Positions 34,000 through 42,041 are shown, counted from the first letter of the stretch. The stretch: DNA of 64,000 bases from Sphingomonas hengshuiensis (GCA_003240755.1 QFNF01000009.1:19211-83210), one strand, 5' to 3'. Notes: generated by a model from the letters alone, not told the origin. Numbers and translations are program-made.

Positions 34000-35301
34000 G
34001 TGCCTGTAAATTCATCCTGTTCCACCGAATGGCCACCGGGCGACCGTCCGGGATCGGACAGCCTGTCCGGAAATGGACAGTCGGGCGGGGCGTCAAGCGG
34101 CCTGTCGGTGCTGCTGATCGACGACAATGCCAGCATCGCCGAATCGATCGCGCTGGCGGTGCGACTGGCCGGGCACCGGATCGACGCCGCCACGGGTCCG
34201 GAGGAGGCGCTCTCCCGCCTTGCCGGCGCACGCTATGACGTGATCCTGCTCGACATGAACTATGCGCCGGGCCGCACCGACGGGGCGGAGGGGCTGGCGC
34301 TGCTGACACGCATCCTGTCCGACGATCCGGCGGCGGCGGTGGTGGTCATCACCGCGCATAGCGGCGTGCGCATCGCGGTGGCGGCGATGCGCGCGGGCGC
34401 ACGCGACTTCATCATGAAACCATGGCGCAACGCCGACCTGCTGGCGCGCATCGCCTCGGCCGCCACGCCGCGCGCCCTCCCCGCCACCGTGTCCGCCGCC
34501 AGCTCTGCCCCGCTCGAACCGGCGCGGCTGCTGGGCGACAGCGCCGCGATCGGGCGGCTGCGCGCGCTGATCCGCCGGATCGGCCCGACCGGCGCCGGGG
34601 TGGTCGTCACCGGGCCGGGCGGGTCGGGGCGCGGCCTGACCGCCGCCGCGCTCCACGCCGCCTCGCCGCATGCCGCGCTGGCGCTGCCGGCGATCGACCT
34701 GCGCGACGACATGGCATGGGACGGGATCGACGCGCACGCGCCGGCGCTGCTGCTGCGCCATCCCGACCGGTTGGGCGAGGTCGCGCAGGGCCGCCTGCTC
34801 GCCCGGATCGGTCCCGGCACCCGCTGCATCGCCATCGCCGACAGCGCCGGCGCGATCGCCCCCGCCCTCGCCCGGCGCATCGCCACGGTCGAGATCGCGG
34901 TGCCGCCGCTGGCCGCGCGCGACGGCGACGCACTGCTGCTCGCGCGCCATTTCGCGCGACAAGCGGCGGCGCGCCACGCCCGTCCGGTCCCGGCCTTCAC
35001 CATGGCGGCAGAGGCGCGCATCCTGTCCGGCCCCTGGGCCGACGAGGTGCGCGGCCTCGCGGTCGCGGTCGAACGCGCGGTGCTGCTCGGCGACGGCGAC
35101 ACGATCGATGCCGCGCTGCTCGCCCCCGTGTCCGTGGCGCCGGTCGCCGAACCGGCGGCCCGCTTCGACCTCGACGGCAATGAACGCGCGGTGATCGAGG
35201 CGGCGCTGCGCGAACACCACCACAATGTGTCGCATGCCGCCACCGCGCTGGGCCTCAGCCGGGGCGCGCTCTACCGCCGCATGGCGCGCCATGGGCTGTA
35301 G
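34000..35301 (+). CDS. NtrC-like response regulator with degenerate AAA+ domain
   Basis: Two-component regulator of about 400–433 residues. The receiver starts at LSVLLIDDNASIAESIALAV, with acidic pair DD, phospho-acceptor Asp in VILLDMNYAPGRTDG, Thr in VVITAHSG and Lys in FIMKPWRN. The middle domain aligns with NtrC AAA+ but the P-loop reads GPGGSGRGLTA (no Lys), Walker B is lost (LLLRHPDRL) and GAFTGA is absent. A Fis-type helix-turn-helix ends the protein (REHHHNVSHAATALGLSRGA). The start is uncertain: GTG 34000 gives 433 residues but covers the twin inverted repeats; GTG 34108 gives 397 and leaves them outside. It precedes the kinase gene and faces the efflux operon. Confidence 0.85.
   Translation: MPVNSSCSTEWPPGDRPGSDSLSGNGQSGGASSGLSVLLIDDNASIAESIALAVRLAGHRIDAATGPEEALSRLAGARYDVILLDMNYAPGRTDGAEGLALLTRILSDDPAAAVVVITAHSGVRIAVAAMRAGARDFIMKPWRNADLLARIASAATPRALPATVSAASSAPLEPARLLGDSAAIGRLRALIRRIGPTGAGVVVTGPGGSGRGLTAAALHAASPHAALALPAIDLRDDMAWDGIDAHAPALLLRHPDRLGEVAQGRLLARIGPGTRCIAIADSAGAIAPALARRIATVEIAVPPLAARDGDALLLARHFARQAAARHARPVPAFTMAAEARILSGPWADEVRGLAVAVERAVLLGDGDTIDAALLAPVSVAPVAEPAARFDLDGNERAVIEAALREHHHNVSHAATALGLSRGALYRRMARHGL
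34047..34079. promoter_or_regulatory. Tandem inverted-repeat operator candidate GTCC-N6-GGAC
   Basis: Two copies of a 14-bp inverted repeat: GTCCGGGATCGGAC at 34047–34060 and GTCCGGAAATGGAC at 34066–34079. Their centres are 19 bp apart. They lie 85–117 bp before the adaptor start, between divergent efflux operon and regulator. Fis-type regulators bind such sites as dimers, so the neighbouring regulator is the obvious candidate. Confidence 0.65.
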
Positions 35302-35336
35302 GATGGGCGGGCGCGTCGCTCCCGCCACCGGCGTCG

Positions 35337-35357
35337 CCCCGGCCTCCGCCGGGGTAC
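35337..35357. repeat. REP palindrome between regulator and kinase genes
   Basis: CCCCGGCCTCCGCCGGGG plus GTAC, the same sequence family as the pair inside the S8 peptidase gene. It sits in the 81-bp spacer between the regulator stop and the kinase start. Confidence 0.8.
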
Positions 35358-35382
35358 GGGCGCGCTGCGGGATGCAGCGCCC

Positions 35383-36504
35383 ATGCTGACCCTGCGCCAC
35401 CGCCGCGCGCTCGCCACCCTCGCCTCGGGCATCACCCTCACCGCCGGCGGCGCGGCGCTGGTCGCGGCGTGGCGGGCGGGCATGTGGGGATCGCTGCTCG
35501 GCGCCGCCGGCATCGTCGTCTGGACGATCGCGCTGGGGTGCTGGATCGCGGCGCGACGCGTGCCGCCCCCCGCCCCGTCGCTCCCCACCCGGCGGGACTG
35601 GCCGATCGCCGCGCTGCTCGACCATGTGCCGGTCCCGCTGCTGCGCATCGAAGGCGGCGACGTCCACGCGATCAACCGTGCCGCCCGCGCGCTGTTCGTC
35701 GCCGACGACCGCATCCCCGCCCCGCCGGGCGCGCTCGCCGATCCGGCGGCGGCGCATCTGCGCCATGCCGGGCGGCGCTGGCGGATCGATGCGGTTGCTT
35801 TGGGCGACGGCGTGCGCCTCGCTGCGCTGATCGACATCGCGGCCGAGGAACATGCCGCGCAGGAGCGCGCGCAGGACGAGATGATCGACATTCTCGGCCA
35901 TGAGCTGCTCAACGGCCTGTCGCCGATCGTGTCGCTGGCCGACAGCGCGCTACTGGCCGCCGCCCAAGGCGACGCGATGCTCGGCGACATCCTCGCCACC
36001 CTCGCCCGCCGGGTCGAGGGGCTGGAGGGTTTTGCCCGCGCCTATCGCGAACTGGCCCGCCTGCCCGATCCGGTGGTGGTGCCGGTCGCCTTGGAGGAAC
36101 TGGCCGACGATCTCGCCCGGCTGTTCAGGGGGCGCTTCGGCGGGCAGGTCGCGCTGTCGGTCGAGGCGCAGGGGGTGGCGACGATCGACCGCGGCCAGAT
36201 GGTGCAGGCGCTGTGGGCGCTGCTGCAGAACGGCGCCGAGGCCGCGCTCGCCGCCCCCGCCCCGCCCCGCGTCGCGCTGTCGATCGCCGTCACCGACCGG
36301 CTGACGGTCACGGTCCGCGACACCGGCACCGGCATCGGCTCGGGCGACCGCGCCCGCGTATTCCGCCCCTTCCATACGACCAAGCCGACCGGCTCCGGCA
36401 TCGGCCTGACCCTCGCCCGCCGCATCGCGCGCGGCCATGGCGGCGATTTGGTGCTGCTCGACGGTGGAGAGACGATGTTCCGGATCACCGTGCCGACGAT
36501 CTGA
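35383..36504 (+). CDS. Sensor histidine kinase of the NtrB type
   Basis: 373-residue membrane kinase partnering the regulator upstream. Two N-terminal helices (about 8–27 and 33–57, with only a few residues between, so no sizeable periplasmic sensor) lead to a PAS-like domain (about 75–150, LLDHVPVPLLRIEGGDVHAI). The H-box is MIDILGHELLNGLSPIVSLA with phospho-accepting His in HELLN. The ATPase domain has N-box ALWALLQNGAEAALA, G1 DTGTGIGSGDRARVF and FHTTKPTGSGIGLTLARRI. The HELxN form and FxTTKxxGxGxGL belong to the NtrB-like class. The signal is probably sensed within the membrane or cytosol. Confidence 0.92.
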   Translation: MLTLRHRRALATLASGITLTAGGAALVAAWRAGMWGSLLGAAGIVVWTIALGCWIAARRVPPPAPSLPTRRDWPIAALLDHVPVPLLRIEGGDVHAINRAARALFVADDRIPAPPGALADPAAAHLRHAGRRWRIDAVALGDGVRLAALIDIAAEEHAAQERAQDEMIDILGHELLNGLSPIVSLADSALLAAAQGDAMLGDILATLARRVEGLEGFARAYRELARLPDPVVVPVALEELADDLARLFRGRFGGQVALSVEAQGVATIDRGQMVQALWALLQNGAEAALAAPAPPRVALSIAVTDRLTVTVRDTGTGIGSGDRARVFRPFHTTKPTGSGIGLTLARRIARGHGGDLVLLDGGETMFRITVPTI

Positions 36505-36517
36505 CATGTCGACATGT
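36504..36517. repeat. 14-bp perfect palindrome ACATGTCGACATGT
   Basis: Directly overlaps the last base of the kinase stop codon. It is the most perfect member of the TGTCGACA family that clusters around parA/RHH (37389, 37772, 37796, 38121, 38747) and recurs at 23031 and 42051. Confidence 0.8.
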
Positions 36518-36669
36518 ATGGTATCACGCCCGGCACTGGTCGCACGACAGGGGGTCCGGTCCGAACCATATGCCAAGCCCAGCGACCGTCCCGATTGGGA
36601 TCGAAAACTGGGAATGTTCGAGATAGGGGAAAGCGGATTTACGTCGCTTACCTATCGAGCGCGCAGCCC

Positions 36670-36930
36670 CTAGACCGCCGTGCCTTTTGCGATAGATAGC
36701 CAGATTGTAAGCAGCACTCCCGCCACGATCACAGCAGCTAACGCGAAATAGCCGAAGATTGGGTGAACAGCATTGGCCCAACCCGATATGGCCCAACCAA
36801 CAAGCAAGGTAAGCAAGATACAACCTATTAAAGCAAGCCAGCCCTTGATGCTCACGGGATAGGCGGAAACCTTTCCTGCATGACGCGAGTACGCGAACCA
36901 CGCATCGCGGTCAGGCTGATGGTCGCACAT
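36670..36930 (-). CDS. Small two-helix membrane protein
   Basis: 86-residue protein of unknown function. The start at 36930 follows a strong GGAGGGG 5 nt upstream and gives MCDHQPDRDAWFAYSRHAGK, a short polar head, then two membrane helices: about 31–50 (LALIGCILLTLLVGWAISGW) and 58–80 (FGYFALAAVIVAGVLLTIWL). It ends with SIAKGTAV. A longer frame from 36966 ignores the ribosome site. Codon use is less GC-extreme than the neighbours. Inner membrane is the likely location; no partner is suggested by context. Confidence 0.75.
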   Translation of the reverse strand: MCDHQPDRDAWFAYSRHAGKVSAYPVSIKGWLALIGCILLTLLVGWAISGWANAVHPIFGYFALAAVIVAGVLLTIWLSIAKGTAV

Positions 36931-37526
36931 GCTCACCCCTCCACCCTGATTGTTTGGTGGCAACAATCTACCTGCTGCACGGATAATCGCAATTAAGCAA
37001 AAGCGACATCACGCCCTTCCCAAATACGAACCTTGGCGGGACAGCCGGGGAGTATGCTCCGATCGCGTACGTCGCGGCTGACCGGCTTTCCCGAAAGCCG
37101 TTCCCGAATGGGTTTTCCCGAAATGATCCGCTGAGGATGGAGAAACGGGACGCTCCGCAAACGTCCGTTCGTGTGACGGAGCGCCTGTCCGGCTCCATCG
37201 GCGTCAAGCGGCGTCACCTGACCCATCGCGCGATCCATGCGCCCTGATCGATCCCGGCCCGGACGGAATGACACGGTAACGGCGGACCCTTGGCATAGGA
37301 TTCCGGCCATCCGCTCATCGGACGCCGATGGCGTCGCAACCGCTGACCGGCCTCCGCGCGCGCCGGCCGGATCCACCGCCTGTCGCCATGTCGACAATCC
37401 GACCTGTCGAACATGGTATCGGCCGTGCGACCGCCGCCCTCCCCCTCGCATATCGTATGCCGCCGGCACGATATGTCGGCGGCTATCGTCGGGTGGGGGG
37501 ACAGGTCGATCCCGCGACCCGTGACG
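36931..37526. other. Gene-free 600-bp stretch rich in short repeats and palindromes
   Basis: No frame here has both a ribosome site and protein-like content. It holds TTCCCGAA three times (37088, 37101, 37115), a perfect 16-of-18 palindrome CGGCTTTC-CC-GAAAGCCG (37083–37100), and a 23-bp match to the res region of the Tn3 element (37161–37183). It also holds TGTCGACA (37389–37396) with TGTCGAACA (37405–37413) and an inverted repeat CATATCGT…ACGATATG (37449–37475). The combination resembles a plasmid maintenance region. Confidence 0.6.
37161..37183. repeat. res-like sequence shared with the Tn3 transposon
   Basis: ACGTCCGTTC, two variable bases, then GTGACGGAGCG. The transposon has the same 23 bp with only those two bases different at 60871–60893, between tnpR and tnpA. 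Here the copy also forms part of a hairpin with CGCTCCG at 37151–37157. Confidence 0.6.
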
Positions 37527-37667
37527 TCAGTGGCCGTACCGCTTGATCCCGCGCTGGCGCAGCCGACGACGCTTGCGACGGTGCAGCATGACCCCCAGCG
37601 CCGGAACGACGAGCAGGAGGACAAGACCGATGATGGCGTAGGCAAGAAGTTCGCGGGAAGAATCCAT
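37527..37667 (-). CDS. 46-residue single-helix membrane protein
   Basis: Small protein MDSSRELLAYAIIGLVLLLV… with one membrane helix (about 9–27) and a very basic C-terminal tail of Arg and Lys (HRRKRRRLRQRG, end KRYGH), so the tail faces the cytosol. No convincing Shine-Dalgarno is seen. Longer upstream starts add low-quality sequence. It lies next to the RHH/parA pair in the same direction with a 138-bp gap. Function unknown. Confidence 0.5.
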   Translation of the reverse strand: MDSSRELLAYAIIGLVLLLVVPALGVMLHRRKRRRLRQRGIKRYGH

Positions 37668-37770
37668 GTCGGTTTTTTGCAATCTGCGTCCGGCTTGTCC
37701 ATCCCGTATGGCAGCGTCCCGGGCCGGGAGCGGTCCCCTGTCGCCCCGCAGCACCGGTTCGCCGCACGAT

Positions 37771-37804
37771 CTGTCGACAGGTCGACAGGTCGGCCTGTCG
37801 ACAG
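37771..37804. repeat. Three clustered TGTCGACA sites downstream of the RHH gene
   Basis: CTGTCGACAG (37771–37780), GTCGACAGG (37781–37789) and CCTGTCGACAGG (37794–37805) follow almost without gap, immediately beyond the stop codon of the ribbon-helix-helix gene. Confidence 0.75.
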
Positions 37805-37805
37805 G

Positions 37806-38081
37806 TCAATCGCCGATCGGGCTCTCGCCATATTTGCGCAGCACGTCGTTGAACGCCTCGGCCATCAGCGCCTGCAGGCTGCGGTCCTGTCGCCGGGCGA
37901 GCATGTGCATCGCCAGCGACATGTCGGGCGTGAAGAAGCCGGCGATCTGCTTGCGGCCCTGCCGGCTCGCCGGACCCCTGGCCTCGACCGGATCGGCCGC
38001 CGCCACCGCCGGCCTGGCCGCGACGGGGGCGGGGGCGGGGGTGCGGTCGCGCAGGTTGGCGAAGGACGGCTTGCGGCTCAT
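37806..38081 (-). CDS. Ribbon-helix-helix partition partner of ParA
   Basis: 91-residue protein beginning MSRKPSFANLRDRTPAPAPV. Residues 10–45 are a flexible Ala/Pro-rich arm; the C-terminal half is a ribbon-helix-helix of the type found beside small plasmid ParAs (RKQIAGFFTPDMSLAMHMLA, RRQDRSLQALMAEAFNDVLR, KYG). Its start overlaps the parA stop by ATGA. In type Ib partition systems such proteins bind repeated DNA sites upstream of parA, repress the operon and stimulate the ATPase through their N-terminal arm. The TGTCGACA repeats on both sides of the pair are candidates for those sites. Whether it serves a chromosomal or a formerly plasmid-borne locus is unclear. Confidence 0.8.
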   Translation of the reverse strand: MSRKPSFANLRDRTPAPAPVAARPAVAAADPVEARGPASRQGRKQIAGFFTPDMSLAMHMLARRQDRSLQALMAEAFNDVLRKYGESPIGD

Positions 38082-38731
38082 GGCGTGACTTTCCGGAAAC
38101 GGGGGGCCGGCATGTCGAGCTGTCGACATGTCCACTTGTAGAGTTCGCGAACCTCCTCGGCGGCCTTGCCGCCGGGTTCGCTTTCCATGACGGTGCGCCC
38201 CTCGGCACTGGCATGGCGATAGGCGGCACGATCGGGCAGCAGCACGGGGCAGGGCGGCGTGCCGAAGCTGTCGACCAGCTCGCCCGCTTCCTGATAGATG
38301 CGCGGCGCGTTGGGCGGCCCGGCGGTGAACACGACGAATGCCGGGCGGCGCAGCAACTGCACCAGCTTGGCGCTCGTCTGGATCGCCGACAGGTCGAAGG
38401 CGCTGGGCCGGCACGGGATCAGCACCAGGTCGGCCGCCTCGACGGCGGCGCGCGCCGCGCTGTCGGCGTGCGGCGGGGTGTCGATCACGATCACCTCCGC
38501 GCCCTGCTCCCTGGCCGCCGCGATCTTGGCGGCGAGGCGGGGCGGGGGGCTGTCGATCACCTCGGGCGGCGCATCGCCGCGCCATGCCGCCCATTGGCTG
38601 GCGGTCGCCTGCGGATCGGTATCGACGACCAGCGCGACCCGGCCCGACGCCTGTGCCGCGGCGGCGAGGTGCAGCGCGAGCGTCGTCTTTCCCGCGCCGC
38701 CCTTTTGCGAAATGATGGCGATTGTCGGCAT
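38078..38731 (-). CDS. parA: ParA-family partition ATPase, small (type Ib)
   Basis: 217-residue deviant-Walker ATPase that moves DNA or cargo over the nucleoid. The start MPTIAIISQKGGAGKTTLAL places the deviant Walker A (KGGAGKTT) at residues 10–17, normal for the class; an upstream ATG at 38755 would add eight residues and overlap a TGTCGACA site. Walker A' is ALVVDTDPQATASQWAAW; Walker B is EVIVIDTPPHAD. It lacks the N-terminal helix-turn-helix of large plasmid ParAs, so regulation would fall to the RHH partner. The C-terminal codons themselves include a TGTCGACA (38121). No replication gene is nearby. Confidence 0.88.
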   Translation of the reverse strand: MPTIAIISQKGGAGKTTLALHLAAAAQASGRVALVVDTDPQATASQWAAWRGDAPPEVIDSPPPRLAAKIAAAREQGAEVIVIDTPPHADSAARAAVEAADLVLIPCRPSAFDLSAIQTSAKLVQLLRRPAFVVFTAGPPNAPRIYQEAGELVDSFGTPPCPVLLPDRAAYRHASAEGRTVMESEPGGKAAEEVRELYKWTCRQLDMPAPRFRKVTP

Positions 38732-38746
38732 GTCGGCGCTTCTACG

Positions 38747-38778
38747 TGTCGACATGCCGACAGGTCAAGCTGTCGAGG
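38747..38778. promoter_or_regulatory. Candidate partition/operator site upstream of parA
   Basis: TGTCGACA (38747–38754), TGCCGACA (38755–38762) and CTGTCGAG (38770–38777) occur as a short array at 8-bp and then about 16-bp spacing, 16 bp before the parA start. Short repeats in this place are the rule for RHH-type centromeres. Confidence 0.6.
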
Positions 38779-38859
38779 CCGCCATCGCCGTCCCGATCGC
38801 CCTGGGCGGCGGACGGGTCGCCGCCCAGGCAGAACGCCGAAACCCGCGCAATTCAGCGT

Positions 38860-38886
38860 TTGACAACGCCGGACCTTATTTAATAT
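38860..38886 (+). promoter_or_regulatory. Putative sigma-70 promoter of the receptor–halogenase–GH2 cluster
   Basis: A consensus -35 TTGACA at 38860–38865 is followed after 15 bp by TAATAT (38881–38886). The spacer is short; the surrounding AT-rich stretch (38876–38900) supports a promoter. It lies 62 bp before the receptor start. Confidence 0.4.
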
Positions 38887-38947
38887 TGATTTTCCTAAAT
38901 AGCAGCGGGGACATCATGTCTGCCCCCGCGACATGGGGGAGGTTTCT

Positions 38948-41900
38948 ATGCGTTACGGTTCGCCGTCGATCGTCCGTTCGATGCTGCTGGGTGCGGTTTC
39001 CATGGCGGGGCTTGCCGCGCCGGCACTGGCGCAGACCGCAACCGGCAACGCCGCCGCCGCCCCCGCGACCCCCGCCGACGGGGTTGCCGCCCCCGAACAG
39101 GTCGATGGCACCGGCGTCGAGATCGTCGTCACCGGCATCCGCGCGTCGCAGGCGCGTTCGGTCGAGATCAAGCGCAACGCCGCCAGCGTGGTCGAGGCGA
39201 TCAGCGCGCAGGACATCGGCAAGCTGCCCGACGTCACCATTTCCGATTCGCTGCAACGCATCCCCGGCGTCCAGATCCGCCGCGAGGCGGGCGAGGGCGG
39301 CGCGGTCAACATCCGCGGCCTGCCGCAGGTCACGACGCTGATGAACGGCGAACAGTTCCTCGGCGCCAATTCGGTGACGACGGTACAGCCGAACTTCACC
39401 GACATTCCCTCGCAGCTCTTTTCGGGCGCGACGGTGTTCAAGTCGCCGACCGCATCGCTGCAACAGGCCGGCCTGTCGGGCACGGTCGACCTGCTGACCC
39501 GCCGGCCGATGGACCTGAAGCAGGGACTGACCCTGTCCGCCGCCGCCGAGGGGCAATATGGCGACCGGACCGAGAAGTGGAGCCCGTCGGCCAACGGCCT
39601 GATCGCCTATCATGGCGACCGGTTCGGCGTGCTGGTATCGGCGGCGTACAGCGACCTGACGCTCGCCAACAGCTTTCGCGGGCTTCAGGATTACGGCGTC
39701 GCGCTGAACAACGAAGGCGGCAGCGCGACCAACCAGGGCGCGTTCGCCACCGGCAACAACGGCGTCAGCCGGGGCCGCCCGGTGCGCAATGCCGCCGGTG
39801 CGATCATCGGGTACGACGTGAACGGCGATGGCGACGCCAACGACGCCTTCATCACGCCGCAGTCGCATACCGCGTGGAACCGCATCACCAACCGCGAACG
39901 CTTCGGCGCCAACGCCTCGCTGCAGTTCGAGATCAACGACGCGCTGAAACTGACCGCCGACGGCTTCTACACCCGCCAGACGCAATATGACCGCACCGCC
40001 GGGTTCCAGTTCCAGAATGTCGACTGGCTGTCGTCGCCGTTCCTGCCGACCAGGTCGCGCGACACCGGCGCGGTCGTGAACGGCTACAACGTCAACACGG
40101 TGCAGGAATATACCTACAGCCTGCCCAGCTTCGACAGCTATTCGGAAACCTTCCGCACCGTCAGCGAATCGCAGAACTACAATCTCCAGCTCGACTGGCA
40201 GCCCAGCGACCGGTTCAAGGGCACGATCCGCGGCATCTACGGCAAGGCATCGCGCAAGCGCGACCAGGCCTATACCCAGTTCAGCCTGACCAACGGCACG
40301 CAATGGGCCTATAACGGCGTCGGCAACTATCCGGCATCGATCGGCGGCGACCGCCAGTTCAATCCGACCGGCTACCAGATCTACAGCCAGACCGCGACCG
40401 TCGACTATTCGAGCGGCGCGCCCGTGTTCGGCTTCTCGCCCGCCTTCCTCGCACAGGCGTCCGATCCGTCGCGCTACGGGCTCAAGACGATTTCCTCGGA
40501 GGGCAACCAGTATCAGGACGGCGACCTGTGGGCGGTGCGCGCCGATGGCGAATATACCGCCGACAATGGCGTGAAGCTGGCGTTCGGCGGCCGCTATGGC
40601 GAACGCAGCGTCGACCAGTTCACCTTCGACCGTGTCTCGCCCTTCTATGCCGGCAACCGCGACAATCCCGCCAACCCGGCGGGCGGCTGCCTAGTCAAGT
40701 GGAAGGCGTTCGACGTCAACCTGAACGACGGCAAGTGCGCGGTGCTCGATGCGCAGGGCAATGCCTATACCGCGGGCTATACCCGCCAGGCCAACGACCC
40801 GGTCTTTGCCGGCCTCATCAAGCAATATGCGCTGCCCGCCGGCGGTGCGCCGGCGCTCTACGCGCTCGACCCGCGCGCGATGGACGACAGCGAGGCGTGG
40901 CAGAACAAATTCTACCCCGGCAGCCAGAATCTGGTGAACCCGGCCGACAGCTTCACCGTCAACGTCCGCCAGATCTCGGGCTATGGCCAGGTGTCGGGCG
41001 AGGGCGAGCTGTTCGGGCTGCCGTTCCGCGCCAATGGCGGGTTGCAGGTGGTCAATACCCGCCTGAACGTGCGCCAGAACATCGTCGGCGCGCCGCAGCC
41101 CTACGGCGTGTCGGGGGTCGATGCCGGCGATGTCGTGACGAAGCGGGAGTTCACCGACTTCCTGCCCGCGTTCAACATCGCGTTCGACGTGACCGACAAG
41201 CTGCGCGCGCGCGCCGCCTTTTCCAAGACGATGACGGTCCTCGACTTCCTGCAATGGGGCGGCGGCCTGAACGTCAACTATGCGATCAACACCCAGGTCA
41301 ACCCGGCCCGGTTCGAGGCGCGGACCGCCGATTCGCGCGGCAACCCGAACCTGAACCCGTGGCGCGCGACCAATGCCGAGGCGAGCCTGGAATATTATAC
41401 CGGCCGCTCCAGCCTGGTGGCACTCGGCGCCTTCTACATCTCGGTCGACAGCTTCATCACGACCACGACCGAGATCCGCAACGACATCCCCGACAATGAC
41501 GGCGTGATCCGCCGCCCGGTCGTCACCAACACGCTAGCGCAGGGCGAAGGCGGCACGCTCAAGGGGATCGAGGCGTCGGCACGCCAGTCGCTCGCCGATT
41601 ACGGCGTGAACGGCTTCCTCGGCGGGTTCGGCGTCGATGCCAACTACACGCTGTCGCTGGGCGATGCGGGGCAGATCGATCTGGCGGGCAACAGGATGCC
41701 GTTCCAGGACAATTCGAAGCATCAGGTCAACGCGGCGCTGTGGTTCGAGAAATACGGGCTGCAGACGCGCGTCGCCTATAATTTCCGCTCGAAACGGCTC
41801 GCCTCGTCCAACTATGGCGGCATCCAGGGCCTCGCCCAGTATCAGGAACCGACCCATTATCTCGATGCGTCGATCAGCTACGACGTGACGCCGCAGTTCA

Positions 41901-42028
41901 GCATCTATGGCCAGGCATCGAACCTGACCGGGGAAACCGAACGCTATTACCTGACGTGGCAGGACCAGGTGTTCAACGAGAACATCTACGAACGCCGCTT
42001 CATCGCCGGGGTCCGCGCGAAGTTCTGA
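38948..42028 (+). CDS. TonB-dependent receptor of a carbohydrate-type locus
   Basis: 1026-residue outer-membrane receptor. The start MRYGSPSIVRSMLLGAVSMA is preceded by GGGGGAGG and gives a signal peptide ending APALAQ; a second ATG 15 bases earlier lies inside that ribosome site. TonB box EIVVTGIRASQARSVEIKRN, plug with IGKLPDVTISDSLQRIPGVQ, INIRGLP-like VNIRGLPQVTTLMNGEQFLG and LSGTVDLLTRRPMDLKQG, then the barrel ending YERRFIAGVRAKF. Large receptors with DIGKLPDVTxxxSLQRIPGVQ are those associated with polysaccharide or oligosaccharide utilisation and a halogenase-like partner. It is followed by exactly that gene and a GH2 enzyme. Confidence 0.92.
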   Translation: MRYGSPSIVRSMLLGAVSMAGLAAPALAQTATGNAAAAPATPADGVAAPEQVDGTGVEIVVTGIRASQARSVEIKRNAASVVEAISAQDIGKLPDVTISDSLQRIPGVQIRREAGEGGAVNIRGLPQVTTLMNGEQFLGANSVTTVQPNFTDIPSQLFSGATVFKSPTASLQQAGLSGTVDLLTRRPMDLKQGLTLSAAAEGQYGDRTEKWSPSANGLIAYHGDRFGVLVSAAYSDLTLANSFRGLQDYGVALNNEGGSATNQGAFATGNNGVSRGRPVRNAAGAIIGYDVNGDGDANDAFITPQSHTAWNRITNRERFGANASLQFEINDALKLTADGFYTRQTQYDRTAGFQFQNVDWLSSPFLPTRSRDTGAVVNGYNVNTVQEYTYSLPSFDSYSETFRTVSESQNYNLQLDWQPSDRFKGTIRGIYGKASRKRDQAYTQFSLTNGTQWAYNGVGNYPASIGGDRQFNPTGYQIYSQTATVDYSSGAPVFGFSPAFLAQASDPSRYGLKTISSEGNQYQDGDLWAVRADGEYTADNGVKLAFGGRYGERSVDQFTFDRVSPFYAGNRDNPANPAGGCLVKWKAFDVNLNDGKCAVLDAQGNAYTAGYTRQANDPVFAGLIKQYALPAGGAPALYALDPRAMDDSEAWQNKFYPGSQNLVNPADSFTVNVRQISGYGQVSGEGELFGLPFRANGGLQVVNTRLNVRQNIVGAPQPYGVSGVDAGDVVTKREFTDFLPAFNIAFDVTDKLRARAAFSKTMTVLDFLQWGGGLNVNYAINTQVNPARFEARTADSRGNPNLNPWRATNAEASLEYYTGRSSLVALGAFYISVDSFITTTTEIRNDIPDNDGVIRRPVVTNTLAQGEGGTLKGIEASARQSLADYGVNGFLGGFGVDANYTLSLGDAGQIDLAGNRMPFQDNSKHQVNAALWFEKYGLQTRVAYNFRSKRLASSNYGGIQGLAQYQEPTHYLDASISYDVTPQFSIYGQASNLTGETERYYLTWQDQVFNENIYERRFIAGVRAKF

Positions 42029-42041
42029 TCGGGGTGGCGAC

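Noticed and set aside
36968-37469. Minus-strand frames 36968–37207 and 36993–37469
   Set aside because: Low-quality composition, no start signals; they run through the repeat-rich spacer.
37771-37804. CRISPR-like array
   Set aside because: Repeats are 8–12 bp palindromes without constant-length spacers and there are no cas genes.
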